Below are positions 1 through 10,147 of a stretch of DNA of 64,000 nt, piece by piece. A program made the position numbers and the translations under genes. Under the pieces are notes generated by a model that ran no database searches, had not been told where the DNA came from, and saw only the letters and a list, made by a program, of their open reading frames with translations. Position 1 is the first letter of the stretch, and every line of letters starts with the position of its first letter. The stretch spans positions 42,645 to 106,644 of the forward strand of contig UQJT01000004.1 in the NCBI GenBank assembly GCA_900541395.1. Direction: 5' to 3'. This DNA is from an uncultured Desulfovibrio sp. Lineage in GTDB: Bacteria > Desulfobacterota > Desulfovibrionia > Desulfovibrionales > Desulfovibrionaceae.

Positions 1-50
1 AGCCCATTAGCCCGAGATTTAAAAACAGAGCCGCAGCAAGGCGGAAGAAC

Positions 51-1547
51 ATGGAAAGTGATTTCTTTGAGGGAGGAGGATTCTCCTGCCGCATACTCTA
101 CCGGATGAACGGCCTGGAAAGCGCCATGCGCTTTCTGCTGAATCTCCTGCAGGAAAGTATGCCCGTGGAGCGCATCAACATCATGTGCGCAGCTACTGAC
201 CTCAGCGTCTTCGTGCCCATTTCCGATACAAACGCGGAGAAAATGGACGTGATACACCGGATGCCGGGGAGAACCGCGCCGCTCATTGAACCGGAGCGTC
301 TTTCCGAGCCCCTGCTCGTGGGGAATCTGGCACAATACAAGGAGCGGCTGTGCCGGGATATGCCCGATTGCCGTCTCCCTTTTTTTGAGCATACCTCTTT
401 GCTGCGGCTCCCCCTGTTCCGGCGCGGCGTCTATGTTTTTCTGATCAATTTCTGGAGCAACAGGCGGAACGCATTTACCCATGAAAACATAAAGCAACTG
501 AGAAAACTGATTCAGCCAATGAATGCCGAGCTCCAGGACAAGTTTTCTCATATCGAAAGCGTTGCCGTCCCTCTTTCCGAGTCCGGCACCGGGTACGAGG
601 GGCTGAAGCGCTGCGACGGGCTGGCGGCGGTGCGTGAAGCGGTGGCCAGAGTGGCACCTACGGAAAGTACGGTGCTGATTACGGGAGAGACGGGAGCCGG
701 CAAGGAAGGCGTGGCGGAAGCCGTGCATGAGCTTTCGCCGCGCAGCAAGGGGCCCTTTGTGCGCGTGAACTGCGGAGCGATAGCGGAAAACCTTGTGGAC
801 AGCGAACTGTTCGGGCATGAAAAAGGCGCGTTTACGGGAGCGCATGCCACGCGTGTGGGGTACTTTGAACTCGCGGCGGGCGGCACGCTGTTTCTCGACG
901 AGGTGGGAGAACTGCCTCTGTCGGCCCAGGTGAAGCTGCTGCGTGTGCTGGACAGCAGGACCATCATGCGCGTGGGCAATCCCCGGCAGATTTCCGTGGA
1001 TCTGCGTTTTGTGGCCGCTACCAATCGGGATCTGGAACGGATGGTCGACGAGGGGAGCTTTCGGCGGGATCTGTATTACCGTCTGGCCGTGTACCCCATT
1101 TCCGTGCCTCCGCTCCGCCAGCGCAGGACGGATATCAAAACGCTCACGGAATACTTCATCAGCACCAAGACAAAAAAGATGAAGCTCCACCTACCGCCAA
1201 AACTCTCGCATGACGAGGAGGACAGGCTGTATCTGTACCACTGGCCGGGCAATGTGCGCGAACTTGAACATGTGGTGGAGAGGGCGCTCATCAATTCCCG
1301 TTCCGGCAGTACCGCAGGCGAACTGCACTTTGATTTGCCGGAATCAGGCTCAAGGAAGCACAGCCCTATCGAGCCGTTTCAGGGCTGGCCCACGCTGGAG
1401 GAACTCAACTCGCGCTATATCGACGCCGTTCTGGAAAAGACGGGCGGCCGCCTGACCGGGCCGAAAGGCGCCGCGGCGCTTCTCGGCATTCATTACACCA
1501 CCCTGCGCGCGCATCTGAAACGCAGATCGGTTTCAGGGCAGCCGTGA
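51..1547 (+). CDS. Sigma-54-dependent transcriptional activator with N-terminal sensor domain
   Basis: 498 aa. Residues 1 to about 170 form a GAF-like sensor region with no receiver-domain signature. The AAA+ domain follows, with Walker A GETGAGKE (212-219), the sigma-54 contact loop GAFTGA (259-264) and Walker B GGTLFLDE (277-284). A Fis-type helix-turn-helix lies in the last 50 residues. Family knowledge: such proteins bind upstream sites and use ATP to open RNA polymerase-sigma-54 promoters. The sensor resembles that of the activator at 10148-11827, including a shared LLRLPLF / LLRLPVF segment and an NFWS motif, so the two are paralogs. No obvious target lies beside it: the next gene is convergent. 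The ligand is unknown. Confidence 0.9.
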   Translation: MESDFFEGGGFSCRILYRMNGLESAMRFLLNLLQESMPVERINIMCAATDLSVFVPISDTNAEKMDVIHRMPGRTAPLIEPERLSEPLLVGNLAQYKERLCRDMPDCRLPFFEHTSLLRLPLFRRGVYVFLINFWSNRRNAFTHENIKQLRKLIQPMNAELQDKFSHIESVAVPLSESGTGYEGLKRCDGLAAVREAVARVAPTESTVLITGETGAGKEGVAEAVHELSPRSKGPFVRVNCGAIAENLVDSELFGHEKGAFTGAHATRVGYFELAAGGTLFLDEVGELPLSAQVKLLRVLDSRTIMRVGNPRQISVDLRFVAATNRDLERMVDEGSFRRDLYYRLAVYPISVPPLRQRRTDIKTLTEYFISTKTKKMKLHLPPKLSHDEEDRLYLYHWPGNVRELEHVVERALINSRSGSTAGELHFDLPESGSRKHSPIEPFQGWPTLEELNSRYIDAVLEKTGGRLTGPKGAAALLGIHYTTLRAHLKRRSVSGQP

Positions 1548-1930
1548 TTCAAGAGTATTTCGTGATTGAAACGCTCCGCGAGCCGAACAAAACGTTTTGA
1601 GGAAATGCAAAGCGTTTCCCTGCGGGATCGCGGAGCAAGATCGTCTGCAAGCTGCAAGGAAGGAAAATTCGTCAAAGCGGAGACATCTGTCAGCTCAAGT
1701 CTGAACTACTGCACTTCATTGAAGCCCCCTTCTACCCCGTTCTCACGCTGTTTCGTCCGTCTCCCTCTTTTTCCTGATTATCCGGAGACATCCTGCCTCG
1801 TCAGATACCCCCCCGAATTTTCGGGGTATCTTGCGGGGTAAAATTTTTTCAAAATATTTTTTATCCTATTTTTTCAATATGATAACTCTCAAAAACAACT
1901 GAGCTACGAATATGCCGCCAGGCTCGGCGC
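1548..1930. other. Intergenic region between convergent genes
   Basis: 383 bp, AT-rich towards the right end, with no open frame resembling a protein family. It holds the hairpin at 1804-1830 followed by an A/T-rich tract, as expected between convergent genes. Confidence 0.6.
1804..1830 (+). terminator. Probable intrinsic terminator
   Basis: GATACCCC (1804-1811) pairs with GGGGTATC (1823-1830), with inner CGAA/TTCG pairing possible. A run of T follows shortly after on the plus strand. It could end transcription of the sigma-54 activator gene and, read the other way, of the DmsC-like gene. Confidence 0.6.
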
Positions 1931-2665
1931 TTACAGAAAAAGATCGGCTCCGCCCACAAACATGGTCGCCCGCACGCAAAACGCGGCGACCAGCACCAGA
2001 GCGGCCTGAACGGGGGCGGTGGCCCGCCCCATATAGGACAGCCCGATCGCCACGCCCGTGGCCATGACCGCCGCCCAGTAGGGCAAAAATTCCATCCAGG
2101 CCACGGACAAAAGGCGCATCAAGGTATCGACGAACGTCCCCCCCAGGCAGGGCACCAGGACCAGCGTCACCAGCAAAAGCCATAAGCCGAGGCGCAGGGG
2201 CCGGGCAAACCCCTGTTCGCTCCCCCGCCCCAGTTGCGCAAAGGAGGCGCCCAGCGTCCAGGCGCCGAGGGCAAACATCCAAAGGAACAGCACGCCCACC
2301 GGAGACGGCGCGGGCAAGGGCGCGCAGCGCAGCCCCTGGAGCAGAACGCCGACTACGCCGGCCGAGGCGGCCAAAACGCTCAATATCTTGCCGCCCCGCA
2401 GATGCCAGGCCATGAAGGCCACGGCCAACAACACGGTAAAAGCCAAACCTTCGAGACCGGGCAAGAGCTCGCCGGGATGCCACTGCCCGAACAGCGACAT
2501 GACCAGGCCCAGAGCCGCGGCCGCCGTCACCGGCGCCCAGGCGGGCCCGGACGGCCGTTCTCCGGCCCGCAGAGCCCGTCGCGTCTTCCAGGCCGTGAAC
2601 ACGGCCAGACCGGCCGCCCATTGCGTCAGCAGGGTATACAATACCAAAGACCATTGTGCTGTCAT
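1931..2665 (-). CDS. DmsC-like membrane anchor protein (orphan)
   Basis: 244 aa, very hydrophobic, about eight predicted membrane segments. The N-terminus (MTAQWSLVLYTLL) and the MSLFGQWHPGELL region resemble the DmsC anchor of DMSO reductase-type molybdoenzymes, which holds the catalytic and iron-sulfur subunits on the membrane and oxidises menaquinol. The chosen ATG has a GGAGG 5 nt upstream; a longer frame adds 34 unsupported residues. No DmsA-like or DmsB-like gene is next to it, so it is either an orphan or works with subunits encoded elsewhere. Assignment rests on hydropathy and short motifs. Confidence 0.6.
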   Translation of the reverse strand: MTAQWSLVLYTLLTQWAAGLAVFTAWKTRRALRAGERPSGPAWAPVTAAAALGLVMSLFGQWHPGELLPGLEGLAFTVLLAVAFMAWHLRGGKILSVLAASAGVVGVLLQGLRCAPLPAPSPVGVLFLWMFALGAWTLGASFAQLGRGSEQGFARPLRLGLWLLLVTLVLVPCLGGTFVDTLMRLLSVAWMEFLPYWAAVMATGVAIGLSYMGRATAPVQAALVLVAAFCVRATMFVGGADLFL

Positions 2666-2809
2666 ACATCCTCCGAAGGGCCGCCCCTTGCTTTTTTCAC
2701 CCGCAACGCAAAGCGGCCGCAGAAATCCGGCTGCCCGGCGGCCGGGCGCCGCCGGAAAAATCCCCACTATGTCGGAACAAAAAAGACTGTGCGGACGCCC
2801 GTCCCCGCC

Positions 2810-4312
2810 TCAGCGCCGTTCCCTCAGCGCCTTTTTCAGCGCGTCGCGGTACAGGCGCAGCACTTCCAGGCGGGCGCATTTCTTGTCTTCCGCGGCCACG
2901 ATGTGCCAAGGGGCGTAGTCCGTGCTGGTGCGGGCGAACATTTCGTCCGCCGCGACCAGGTAATCCCGGCGCTTGTCACGGTTGCGCCAGTCTTCGGGCG
3001 TGATCTTGTACTTTTTCCAGGGCACGGTTTCCCGCTCGCGGAAGCGCCGGAGCTGCTCGTCCTCCGAGATGTGCAGCCAGAACTTGAGCAGAATATTGCC
3101 GCCCTCGCGCAACTGCTCCTCAAAATCGTTGATTTCGGCATAGGCCCGCCGCCAGTCGTCCGGCGCGGTCAGATGCTCCACCCGTTCCACCAGGACCCGG
3201 CCGTACCACGAGCGATCGTACACCGTGACGAAACCCGCCATAGGCACATGCCGCCAGAAACGCCACAGGTAATGGTGCGCCAGTTCCTCGTCCGTGGGCG
3301 CCCCGACGGGAATGACCCGGGTGATGCGCGCGTCCACGCCCGCCGTCAGACGGCGTATGGTTCCGCCTTTGCCCGCCGCGTCCCAGCCCTCGAACACCAG
3401 AGTGCTGGAAATGCCCTTGCGGTACGCCCGGTAGCTGAGATCGAACAAATCGGCCTGAAGCTCCGCCAACTCCTTGCCATAGGCCTCGTGAGCGCAGGCG
3501 GCGGACAGGTCGAATGCATCCAGAGCCGAAACAACAGCGGGCCGGGCCGCCTCCCGCAAATCCTCCGCGGGGGCCGCCGCGTCCGGCGGTGGCGGCCCGG
3601 CCTTGCGGGCGGCCAGGGCGCGCTCCACGGCTTCGGTCACGGCGCGGACCACCGTAATGTCCCGAAAGTGCGGGTTTTTGGCATCCACCAGAGTCCAGGG
3701 CGCGTCCACCCGATCGGTCAGGGTAACGGCGCGGGAGGCGGCCCGGATCAAAGCCTCGTACTCCTCGCCGCTCTGTTTGTCATAAGGGGCGAAGTGGTGA
3801 ATCTCCTTGTGCTTTTTTCGTTCTTTCCGGCGTTCTTTAAAAGTTGCGCGGTCGAGGTGCAGCCATAACTTGACCAACACCATGCCCGAGGCGGCCAGCG
3901 CCCGCTCCAGACGCACCCGGCGTTGCATACGGGCCTCAAAATCCTTTTCCTCCATGCCGCCGCAGCAGAAGGTGCGAATGGCTCCCCCGTACCAGCCTCC
4001 GAAAAACACGCCTATTTCCCCGGCTCCCGGCAAGCTGCGCCAGTAGCGCCAGGCCTCAGGCCGGGCGCGTTCCTCATCCGTTTCCAACCAGAAGGTATGG
4101 TTGTGGATTCCCTTGGCGTCCATCCACTCCGACAACAGGTTGGCGACCTGGCCCCGGCCGGAGCCGTCCACGCCCGCCACCGTGATCAGCACGGGCACTC
4201 CCGCCGCTCGGGCGTCCTGTTGCGCCTGAAACAGCCTCATGCGCCATTCCTCGGCCAATCTTTTGTATTCCTCGGCGGCATACGCCCGGCCCAACGAGGC
4301 TGATTCAAACAT
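2810..4312 (-). CDS. pap: Polyphosphate:AMP phosphotransferase (tandem PPK2 domains)
   Basis: 500 aa with two PPK2-family kinase domains. The N-terminal domain has a degenerate P-loop region (GVDGSGRGQ). The C-terminal domain has an intact one (FEGWDAAGKGGT) followed by YDRSWYGRVLVERVE. This double-domain architecture is typical of enzymes that phosphorylate AMP to ADP with polyphosphate as donor, in the cytoplasm; usually only the C-terminal domain is active. The ATG at 4312 has AAGGAG upstream. It lies just downstream of the ABC-F gene on the same strand (57 nt gap), so the two may be co-transcribed. Other PPK2 specificities cannot be excluded by eye. Confidence 0.88.
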   Translation of the reverse strand: MFESASLGRAYAAEEYKRLAEEWRMRLFQAQQDARAAGVPVLITVAGVDGSGRGQVANLLSEWMDAKGIHNHTFWLETDEERARPEAWRYWRSLPGAGEIGVFFGGWYGGAIRTFCCGGMEEKDFEARMQRRVRLERALAASGMVLVKLWLHLDRATFKERRKERKKHKEIHHFAPYDKQSGEEYEALIRAASRAVTLTDRVDAPWTLVDAKNPHFRDITVVRAVTEAVERALAARKAGPPPPDAAAPAEDLREAARPAVVSALDAFDLSAACAHEAYGKELAELQADLFDLSYRAYRKGISSTLVFEGWDAAGKGGTIRRLTAGVDARITRVIPVGAPTDEELAHHYLWRFWRHVPMAGFVTVYDRSWYGRVLVERVEHLTAPDDWRRAYAEINDFEEQLREGGNILLKFWLHISEDEQLRRFRERETVPWKKYKITPEDWRNRDKRRDYLVAADEMFARTSTDYAPWHIVAAEDKKCARLEVLRLYRDALKKALRERR

Positions 4313-4369
4313 GGTGCGGCTCCTTATGGACGATGATTTTCCGTATATTCCGGCCAAGCCCGAAACGAG

Positions 4370-5920
4370 TCAATGAAAAACGGAGCGCGGCCCGGTGCAG
4401 GGCCGGGAAAAAAAGGCCTGCAAATCCAGTTTATCCGTGGCGACGCGCTCCGTAAAGGCCCGATCGTGTTCCACGAAAACCAGAGTGGGTCCGGCGGCCA
4501 GCAATGCGTTTTCGATCTGCTCGCGCGCCTCGATATCCAGAAAGTTGAGAGGTTCGTCCCACACGTACAGATGAGCCTCGGCGCACAGACCGGCCGCCAG
4601 CAACATTTTTTTCTTCTGCCCGTCGCTGTACAGACGCATATCCCTGTTCCACAGAGATTTGTCCGCCTTGCCGCCCATGCCCAAGCGATCCAGCACGGCC
4701 CGGAAGCGCGCGGGGTCCAGCCCCCGCAGGATCGGGAAGTTCGCCGGATCGCCTTGCAGAAAACCGCAATCCTGGGCGACATAGGATACTTTGAGCCCGG
4801 AAGCGCGGCGCAGATGTCCGGAAAAGCCCGCTCCGACCGTTTCTTCTCCGGCCAGCAGCCGCAACAGCGTGGATTTGCCCGAGCCGTTGCCGCCGCTTAT
4901 CGCCAGTCGTTGCCCGGGCTCCACTACCAGGTTCAGCCCCCGGCACAAAGGTCGCTCCGCTTGATACCAAAGGCTGAGGTCCGCTGCTTCGAGCAGTCGC
5001 CCCGGCCGGGACGGCAGCGGGCACAAGACCGGCGGTTCGCGCTCCTCCACGTGGCGCAGCAACGAGGCGGCCTCTTCGGCGGCCTTGTCGCGCCGAACCT
5101 CCAATGCCTTGGCCCGCTTCATCATCTTGGCGGCCTTGTGACCGACAAAGCCCCGGTCGGGCACGTGCGCGCCTATTTTGGAGCGTTCCACGGCCTCCGA
5201 CCAGCCCGCGCTGCGCCGGGCCGCTTCGGTCAGCCGCCGGGCGTCTTTGCGCAGTTTGTCGTGCCGCGCCCGCTCGCAGGCCTCGGCATATTCCCTGTTG
5301 CGTTTCCAGTCGCTGTAACGACCCTGTTGCAGTTGCGGTCCGTCGCCGGTCAGAGCCAGAACGTGATCCACGCAAGCGTCGAGCAGCGCCCGGTCGTGGG
5401 AGACCAGCACGAAGCCCCGTTTGCGGGCCAGGTAGCGGCCCAGAGCGGCGCGACCCGCGGCGTCCAGATGGTTGGTGGGTTCGTCGATGAGAGGAAAGCC
5501 CGTATCGTGGGCGAACAGAGCCGCCAACAGGGCTTTGGTCTGTTCGCCCCCGCTCAGGCGGGCAAAGGGTCGCGCTTCCCAGGCCGACGCCTCAAGCTCG
5601 GCCACGCCGAGCAAGGCCAGTTCCCGCCGCCAGCGCCAAGGGGCGAAATCCGGAACCAGCAGGCGCGCCAACGCCCCGACGGGTAGTTCCGGATCGGGAA
5701 CGGCGGGAGGGAAACGGTGCGTGGGCAAAGGCATGTCGATATTTCCGGCATGGGGCAAAGTCCCGTCCAGCAGATGCAGCAGAGTGGTTTTGCCCCTGCC
5801 GTTGCGGCCGATAAGGCCCAATTTCCAGTCTGTGTCCAGACGCAGGGAAAGGTCGTCGAACAGGGGACGAGGAGCCCCTTCGTGGGCAAATGTCACATGA
5901 TTCAAAGCAATAAGAGCCAT
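4370..5920 (-). CDS. ABC-F ATPase, Lsa-like (possible ribosome protection protein)
   Basis: 516 aa, two ABC cassettes, no membrane segments. Cassette 1 has Walker A GRNGRGKTT, signature LSGGEQTK and Walker B with DEPTNHLD. Cassette 2 has GGNGSGKST, the altered signature YSDGQKKK and DEPLNFLD. The inter-domain linker contains GFVGHKAAKMMKRAK, which resembles Lsa/Vga-type ABC-F proteins. Those bind the ribosomal E site and can displace lincosamide, streptogramin A and pleuromutilin drugs; other ABC-F members are translation factors. Start chosen at MALIALNHV because the 43-residue extension upstream is low-complexity and shadow-like. Resistance function is inference only. Confidence 0.82.
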   Translation of the reverse strand: MALIALNHVTFAHEGAPRPLFDDLSLRLDTDWKLGLIGRNGRGKTTLLHLLDGTLPHAGNIDMPLPTHRFPPAVPDPELPVGALARLLVPDFAPWRWRRELALLGVAELEASAWEARPFARLSGGEQTKALLAALFAHDTGFPLIDEPTNHLDAAGRAALGRYLARKRGFVLVSHDRALLDACVDHVLALTGDGPQLQQGRYSDWKRNREYAEACERARHDKLRKDARRLTEAARRSAGWSEAVERSKIGAHVPDRGFVGHKAAKMMKRAKALEVRRDKAAEEAASLLRHVEEREPPVLCPLPSRPGRLLEAADLSLWYQAERPLCRGLNLVVEPGQRLAISGGNGSGKSTLLRLLAGEETVGAGFSGHLRRASGLKVSYVAQDCGFLQGDPANFPILRGLDPARFRAVLDRLGMGGKADKSLWNRDMRLYSDGQKKKMLLAAGLCAEAHLYVWDEPLNFLDIEAREQIENALLAAGPTLVFVEHDRAFTERVATDKLDLQAFFSRPCTGPRSVFH

Positions 5921-6499
5921 ACGCGCCTTTGCGGACTCCCCACGCCGCCCGGTCGCTCCGGGCCAGGCCCCTCGCGGGGGTCGCCGCCGCGCCCCGGTTT
6001 CGACCGAACAGGCCGCAAACACAAGACGCAAAAAAAGAGGAAGCGGCACGATTGCCGTTTCCTCTCCCGCGTCATGCTATCCTTGCGGCGAACAACGCTC
6101 CGGACCCGAAATCCGGGGCGCGCGCGTCGGAACATACGCTGCCGCGAAAGGCGTCGCTTCGCCCGTGGAGGCGGACGGCGACCGTTTCCGCCCTGACGGC
6201 GGAAACGCGACGAAAACGGCTGTCGCTGCTGTCTTCAAGCACAAGACGCCGCGCGTCAGCGCTTGAAGCGGCTGCCGAAGCGGGACGCGGCCGGAGCCGT
6301 CCACGCCTCATCACTGATATGGGAAGATCAGATTCAGCAGGAAAGCATGCGCATTATCGTCGACCCTCGGTTAACGTTCTGTCACCCGGACCTATAACCG
6401 ACTTTGTTCACTCACGCAAGGAGAAGAACGCCACCATCGGGGCGGACGCATACGATGCGTCCGCCCTGCCCCTCACGCGGAATGCCGACGCCGGAGGCC
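5921..6499. other. Intergenic region, GC-rich, with hairpins
   Basis: 579 bp upstream of the ABC-F gene and downstream of pdxST. No convincing gene: open frames are arginine/proline-rich shadows. A perfect 9-bp inverted repeat (GTTTCCGCC / GGCGGAAAC, 6184-6206, 5-nt loop) is visible, besides the terminator candidate at 6440-6466. The promoter of the ABC-F/pap unit must lie here; no clear box stands out. Confidence 0.5.
6440..6466 (-). terminator. Hairpin terminator downstream of pdxST
   Basis: Perfect 12-bp stem GGGCGGACGCAT / ATGCGTCCGCCC with a 3-nt loop, 34 bp past the pdxT stop. The minus-strand tail is only moderately T-rich, so efficiency is uncertain. Confidence 0.55.
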
Positions 6500-7852
6500 T
6501 CAGCGGATCAAGGACAGAAAATACGCATGCAAGCGCAGATCGTCGGTCAATTCGGGATGAAAGGATGCCCCCAGCACCCGGCCCTGGCGCACGGCCGCGG
6601 GCTGTCCGCTCTCTTCGTCCCGGCCGGGCGCGCGGGCCAGAATGTCCACATCCGGCCCGCAATCCAGCAGCAGAGGAGCGCGGATAAACACGGCGCGCAT
6701 CGGACGATGCGGTGAACTTTCCCGCCTCGCGTCCGTTACCCCGCGCACCTCCAGATCGCATTCAAAGCTGTCCGTCTGTCGCCCGAAGGCATTGCGCAGC
6801 ACCGTGGCGTCCAACAAGCCCAGGCGAGGCTGGTCCGAAGGCCGGAGTTCGGGCGGACGCGGCCCGGCCTCTTCCGCGGATGAGGCTTGAACCGCGCTTG
6901 TCATGATCCGCCGACAGAGCAAAATCAATCCGGCGCAGGTGCCGAACAGCGGCATGCCGTCCAGGCCGCAGCGGCGGATGGGGTCCAGCAGTCGCCAGTC
7001 CGTCAGCAGGCGGCCCATAGAGGTGCTCTCTCCGCCGGGCAGGATCAATCCGTCCAAACCGTCCAGCCCCCCGTGAGGCCCGCCCCCCAAAGGCTTGCGG
7101 ATCAACACCGCCTCGGCTCCGCAGCGTTCGAGGGCGCGGACGTGTTCCCGAAAGGCCCCCTGCAGGGCCAGCACGCCTATGCGCGGCATCACCAGCCCCT
7201 TTCCTGCATACGTTGTTCCGGCGGCAAAGTTGACCACGGGCAGGCGGCCTTCCGCGCGGACGCGCTCCACCAGCTCCAAGGGAGCGCCTATTTCCTTGGC
7301 GAAGCCCGGCACTTCTTCTCCGGGCAGGGCGCACAAGGCGCGGATTTCGCCCAGGACCACACGGCAGTGGCGCACCGCCTCCACCACGTTGCCCGTACCC
7401 GGCTCGCCTTTGGTGCGGATCATGGCCGCACCCTCGGCTATGCGACGCAGGGCCTCGCCCAGATTGCGCGCCCCGCACACGAAGGGCGTCTCGAAATCGT
7501 GCTTGGCGATATGAAAGCGCTCGTCGGCGGGGGTCAAAACCTCGCTCTCGTCGATGTAGTCCACGCCCAGGTGTTCCAGAATGCGGGCCTCCACAAAATG
7601 CCCGATGCGCACCTTGGCCATGACCGGGATGCTCACCGCGTCCATAATGCGGCGCACCAGCCCCGGATCGGCCATGCGGGCCACGCCGCCCTCGCGCCGG
7701 ATGTCGGCGGGCACGCGCTCCAGAGCCATGACCGCGCAGGCCCCGGCCTCCTGGGCGATTTCGGCCTGTTCGGGGCTGGTCACGTCCATGATCGCTCCGC
7801 CTTTGAGCATATCCGCCAGGCCGGTTTTCAGTCGCAAGGTGCCGTGTTCCAT
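6500..7852 (-). CDS. pdxS-pdxT: PdxS-PdxT fusion with truncated PdxS (PLP synthase)
   Basis: 450 aa in one frame. Residues 1-212 are PdxS, which builds pyridoxal 5-phosphate from ribose 5-phosphate, glyceraldehyde 3-phosphate and ammonia. [20 protein letters not shown] and [11 protein letters not shown] carry the expected Asp and two catalytic Lys. The PdxS match stops at VVNFAAG. The usual last ~80 residues, including the GVATPADA and GSGIFKS phosphate-binding segments, are absent. A 9-residue linker encoded by ribosome-binding-site-like DNA leads into PdxT at [13 protein letters not shown]. PdxT is complete: GGESTS, nucleophile in FGTCAGLIL, and FHPEL. The PdxT glutaminase may still be made from its own ATG at 7189. 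The locus is divergent from pdxR. Confidence 0.85.
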   Translation of the reverse strand: MEHGTLRLKTGLADMLKGGAIMDVTSPEQAEIAQEAGACAVMALERVPADIRREGGVARMADPGLVRRIMDAVSIPVMAKVRIGHFVEARILEHLGVDYIDESEVLTPADERFHIAKHDFETPFVCGARNLGEALRRIAEGAAMIRTKGEPGTGNVVEAVRHCRVVLGEIRALCALPGEEVPGFAKEIGAPLELVERVRAEGRLPVVNFAAGTTYAGKGLVMPRIGVLALQGAFREHVRALERCGAEAVLIRKPLGGGPHGGLDGLDGLILPGGESTSMGRLLTDWRLLDPIRRCGLDGMPLFGTCAGLILLCRRIMTSAVQASSAEEAGPRPPELRPSDQPRLGLLDATVLRNAFGRQTDSFECDLEVRGVTDARRESSPHRPMRAVFIRAPLLLDCGPDVDILARAPGRDEESGQPAAVRQGRVLGASFHPELTDDLRLHAYFLSLIR

Positions 7853-8010
7853 GTCGTTCTCCTTTATGGTAAACAGGACCCGCGTCGCCTGCGGCAAGGC
7901 CGCCCACGACGCGGGAACGATCCGCTTTTCTTGTAGCGCGTCCGGCGCGCCGTGCCGAGCGTCCGGCCCGGCGCGGGGACAATAAACATTGTCGCGGTGA
8001 CAAAACGTCC

Positions 8011-9462
8011 ATGAAGCTGGCCGATCTGTACGTACCCTCCTCGCCCAAATATCTGGCCCTGGCCGACGCCGTGGAACGGGGCGTGGCCGGGGGGCTGCTT
8101 GCGCCCGGCGAGGCCCTGCCGACCCAGCGCGAACTGGCCGGGGCGCTGGGCGTCACTGTGGGCACCGTCACCCGGGCCTACGCCGAAACCGCCCGCCGCG
8201 GCCTGACCGTGGGCATTACCGGACGCGGCACCTTTATTGCCGAAGCGCGGCCCGATGTAGACATTCTGACCGAAGACGCCGTCCTGGGCGGACCTGACCT
8301 GCCGGGCCCGGCGGACGGCGCGGCCGGACGCGGCGGAACCGGTCCGGTCCGCAACCTGGGCTTCATCGCTCCCTTCGAACGGCTCAACCCCTCCCTGGGC
8401 GAAGCCCTGGCCCGCCTGGCCGGGACGGCGAAAGGCCGCGCGGCCCGCGACCTGTGCGAGCTGCAGCGCTACCAGCGCCCCGGCGGCCTGGAGAGGCACC
8501 GTGCGGCCGGGGCGCGCTGGGCCCGGCGCTACGGCGCGGCCGTGGACCCGGACGATCTGTTGATCTGCGCGGGGTCCCAGCACGCTCTGGTGACCATCCT
8601 CACCTCGTTGTGCAAGCCCGGCGACCGCATCGCGACGGAAATACTCGGCTATCCCCTGCTTAAACAACTGGCCCGACGCCTGCGCCTGCACGTGGTCCCC
8701 GTCCGCTCCGACGAAAGCGGCATGTTGCCCGACGCTCTGGACGCCGCCTGCCGCAGCGGGGGCGTGGCCGCCGTATACCTCATGCCCACCTGCCGCAACC
8801 CCACCACCGGGGCCGTGCCCGCCGCGCGGCGGCGCGAACTGACGGAGGTCTGCCGCCGCCACGACGCGCTGATTATCGAGGACGACGTGTTCGCCCTGTC
8901 GCTGCTGCCCGAAAAAGGCGCGCCGGACGCCCCGCCCTTTTCGGCCCTGGCCCCGGAACGCACCTGCCTGATCGCCGCCACCAGCGAAATTCTGGGCGGC
9001 GGCCTGCGCGTGGCCTACCTGTGCCCGCCCCAGCACCTGCTGCCGGAACTGGAGCGGACCATTGCCTACACTATTTCCATGGTGCCGCCGCTTATGGCCG
9101 AACTGGCCGCTCTGTGGATCGAGGACGGCACGGCCGACCGCGTATTGGCCGCCAAACGGGCGGAAGCCGCCGCGCGCAACCGCCTGGCCCGTTCCGTTCT
9201 GGACGGTTTCGGCCTGGAATCGCGCGACACGGGCTTTTTCTGCTGGCTGCGGCTGCCCCGGCCCTGGACGGGCGCGGCTTTTGCCGACGCGGCCCGGCGG
9301 CGGGGCGTGCTGGTGGCCGAGGGCGAACATTTCCTTATGGGCCACACCACGCCCGAACATGGCGTACGCCTGGCCCTGGGCGGCGTGGACGAGCGCGACG
9401 AACTGAGCGCCGCCCTGACCGAACTGGCGGCCCTGCTGCACGGCCCGGCCCCCCGCACCTGA
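8011..9462 (+). CDS. pdxR: MocR/PdxR-type regulator (GntR HTH fused to aminotransferase-like domain)
   Basis: 483 aa. The N-terminal ~70 residues are a GntR winged helix ([20 protein letters not shown]). The remainder is a fold-type I aminotransferase-like domain with [14 protein letters not shown] and IIEDDVF. The usual PLP-lysine region reads [10 protein letters not shown] rather than the common SFSK, so the PLP-binding Lys is not obvious. PdxR proteins sense PLP and control pdxST, and this gene is divergent from pdxST with 158 bp between starts, which supports the assignment. It could instead be another MocR subfamily member. Confidence 0.82.
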   Translation: MKLADLYVPSSPKYLALADAVERGVAGGLLAPGEALPTQRELAGALGVTVGTVTRAYAETARRGLTVGITGRGTFIAEARPDVDILTEDAVLGGPDLPGPADGAAGRGGTGPVRNLGFIAPFERLNPSLGEALARLAGTAKGRAARDLCELQRYQRPGGLERHRAAGARWARRYGAAVDPDDLLICAGSQHALVTILTSLCKPGDRIATEILGYPLLKQLARRLRLHVVPVRSDESGMLPDALDAACRSGGVAAVYLMPTCRNPTTGAVPAARRRELTEVCRRHDALIIEDDVFALSLLPEKGAPDAPPFSALAPERTCLIAATSEILGGGLRVAYLCPPQHLLPELERTIAYTISMVPPLMAELAALWIEDGTADRVLAAKRAEAAARNRLARSVLDGFGLESRDTGFFCWLRLPRPWTGAAFADAARRRGVLVAEGEHFLMGHTTPEHGVRLALGGVDERDELSAALTELAALLHGPAPRT

Positions 9463-9542
9463 GCCCGCGCGGATTATCGAGGGCTTGCGCCCAAAGCCCG
9501 AACGCGGGACAATACACGCATATTCCCAACAGGAGATTCGAC

Positions 9543-10046
9543 ATGTCGGAATTCAAGCCGATCAACCCCGAGGCCCTGCAAGACAACCCTTTTTCCCTCA
9601 TCGGCAAGGGCTGGATGCTGATCACGGCGGGCCGCGACAAGTGCAACGCCATGACCGCCTCGTGGGGCGGACTGGGCGTGATGTGGAGCAAAAACGTGGC
9701 CTTCGTGGTCGTGCGGCCCCAGCGCTACACCAAGGAATTTCTGGACGCGGAACCCGCCTTTTCCCTGTCCTTTCTGGGCGACGAGCATCGCAAGGCCCTG
9801 TCCTATCTGGGCTCGGTATCCGGCCGGAACGAGGATAAAATGGCCCGCTGCGGCCTGACCCCGGCCCGCGAGGACGGCATTCCCTACTTCGCCGAAGCCC
9901 ACACGGCCCTGTTCTGCAGGAAACTCTTTGCCCAGCCCTACGATCCGGCCGCCTTTCTGGACAAAAGCATCATAGACCGGCAGTACCCCGAACGGGATTT
10001 CCACACTCTGTACATCGCGGAAATCGTCAAAGCCCTGGCGAAATAA
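9543..10046 (+). CDS. Flavin reductase-like / flavoredoxin family protein
   Basis: 167 aa. Contains the flavin reductase-like split-barrel signature: CNAMTASWGGLGVMW near the start, then VVVRPQRYTKEFLD and FSLSFLG. Such proteins bind FMN and act as flavoredoxins or small flavin reductases in anaerobes. The start at ATG 9543 has AACAGGAG upstream; the much longer frame begins inside pdxR. It follows pdxR by 80 bp and may be co-transcribed. The partner and substrate are unknown. Confidence 0.85.
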   Translation: MSEFKPINPEALQDNPFSLIGKGWMLITAGRDKCNAMTASWGGLGVMWSKNVAFVVVRPQRYTKEFLDAEPAFSLSFLGDEHRKALSYLGSVSGRNEDKMARCGLTPAREDGIPYFAEAHTALFCRKLFAQPYDPAAFLDKSIIDRQYPERDFHTLYIAEIVKALAK

Positions 10047-10067
10047 AAAGGCCGTGTCGGTATAGGG

Positions 10068-10087
10068 CGCGCTTGACGGCAAGCGCG
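10068..10087. terminator. Hairpin between convergent genes
   Basis: CGCGCTT (10068-10074) pairs with AAGCGCG (10081-10087). It sits in the 101-bp gap between convergent genes. No clean T-run follows, so it is only a candidate. Confidence 0.35.
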
Positions 10088-10147
10088 GCGGGGCGTCGCT
10101 CAAGGAGCGCTGCGCTTACTGACGATGGGGCTACTTCATGCATAGCG

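Noticed and set aside
2234..3868. Long plus-strand frame opposite the DmsC-like and pap genes
   Set aside because: Arg/Gln/Pro-rich shadow with no family resemblance; pap on the other strand has clear motifs.
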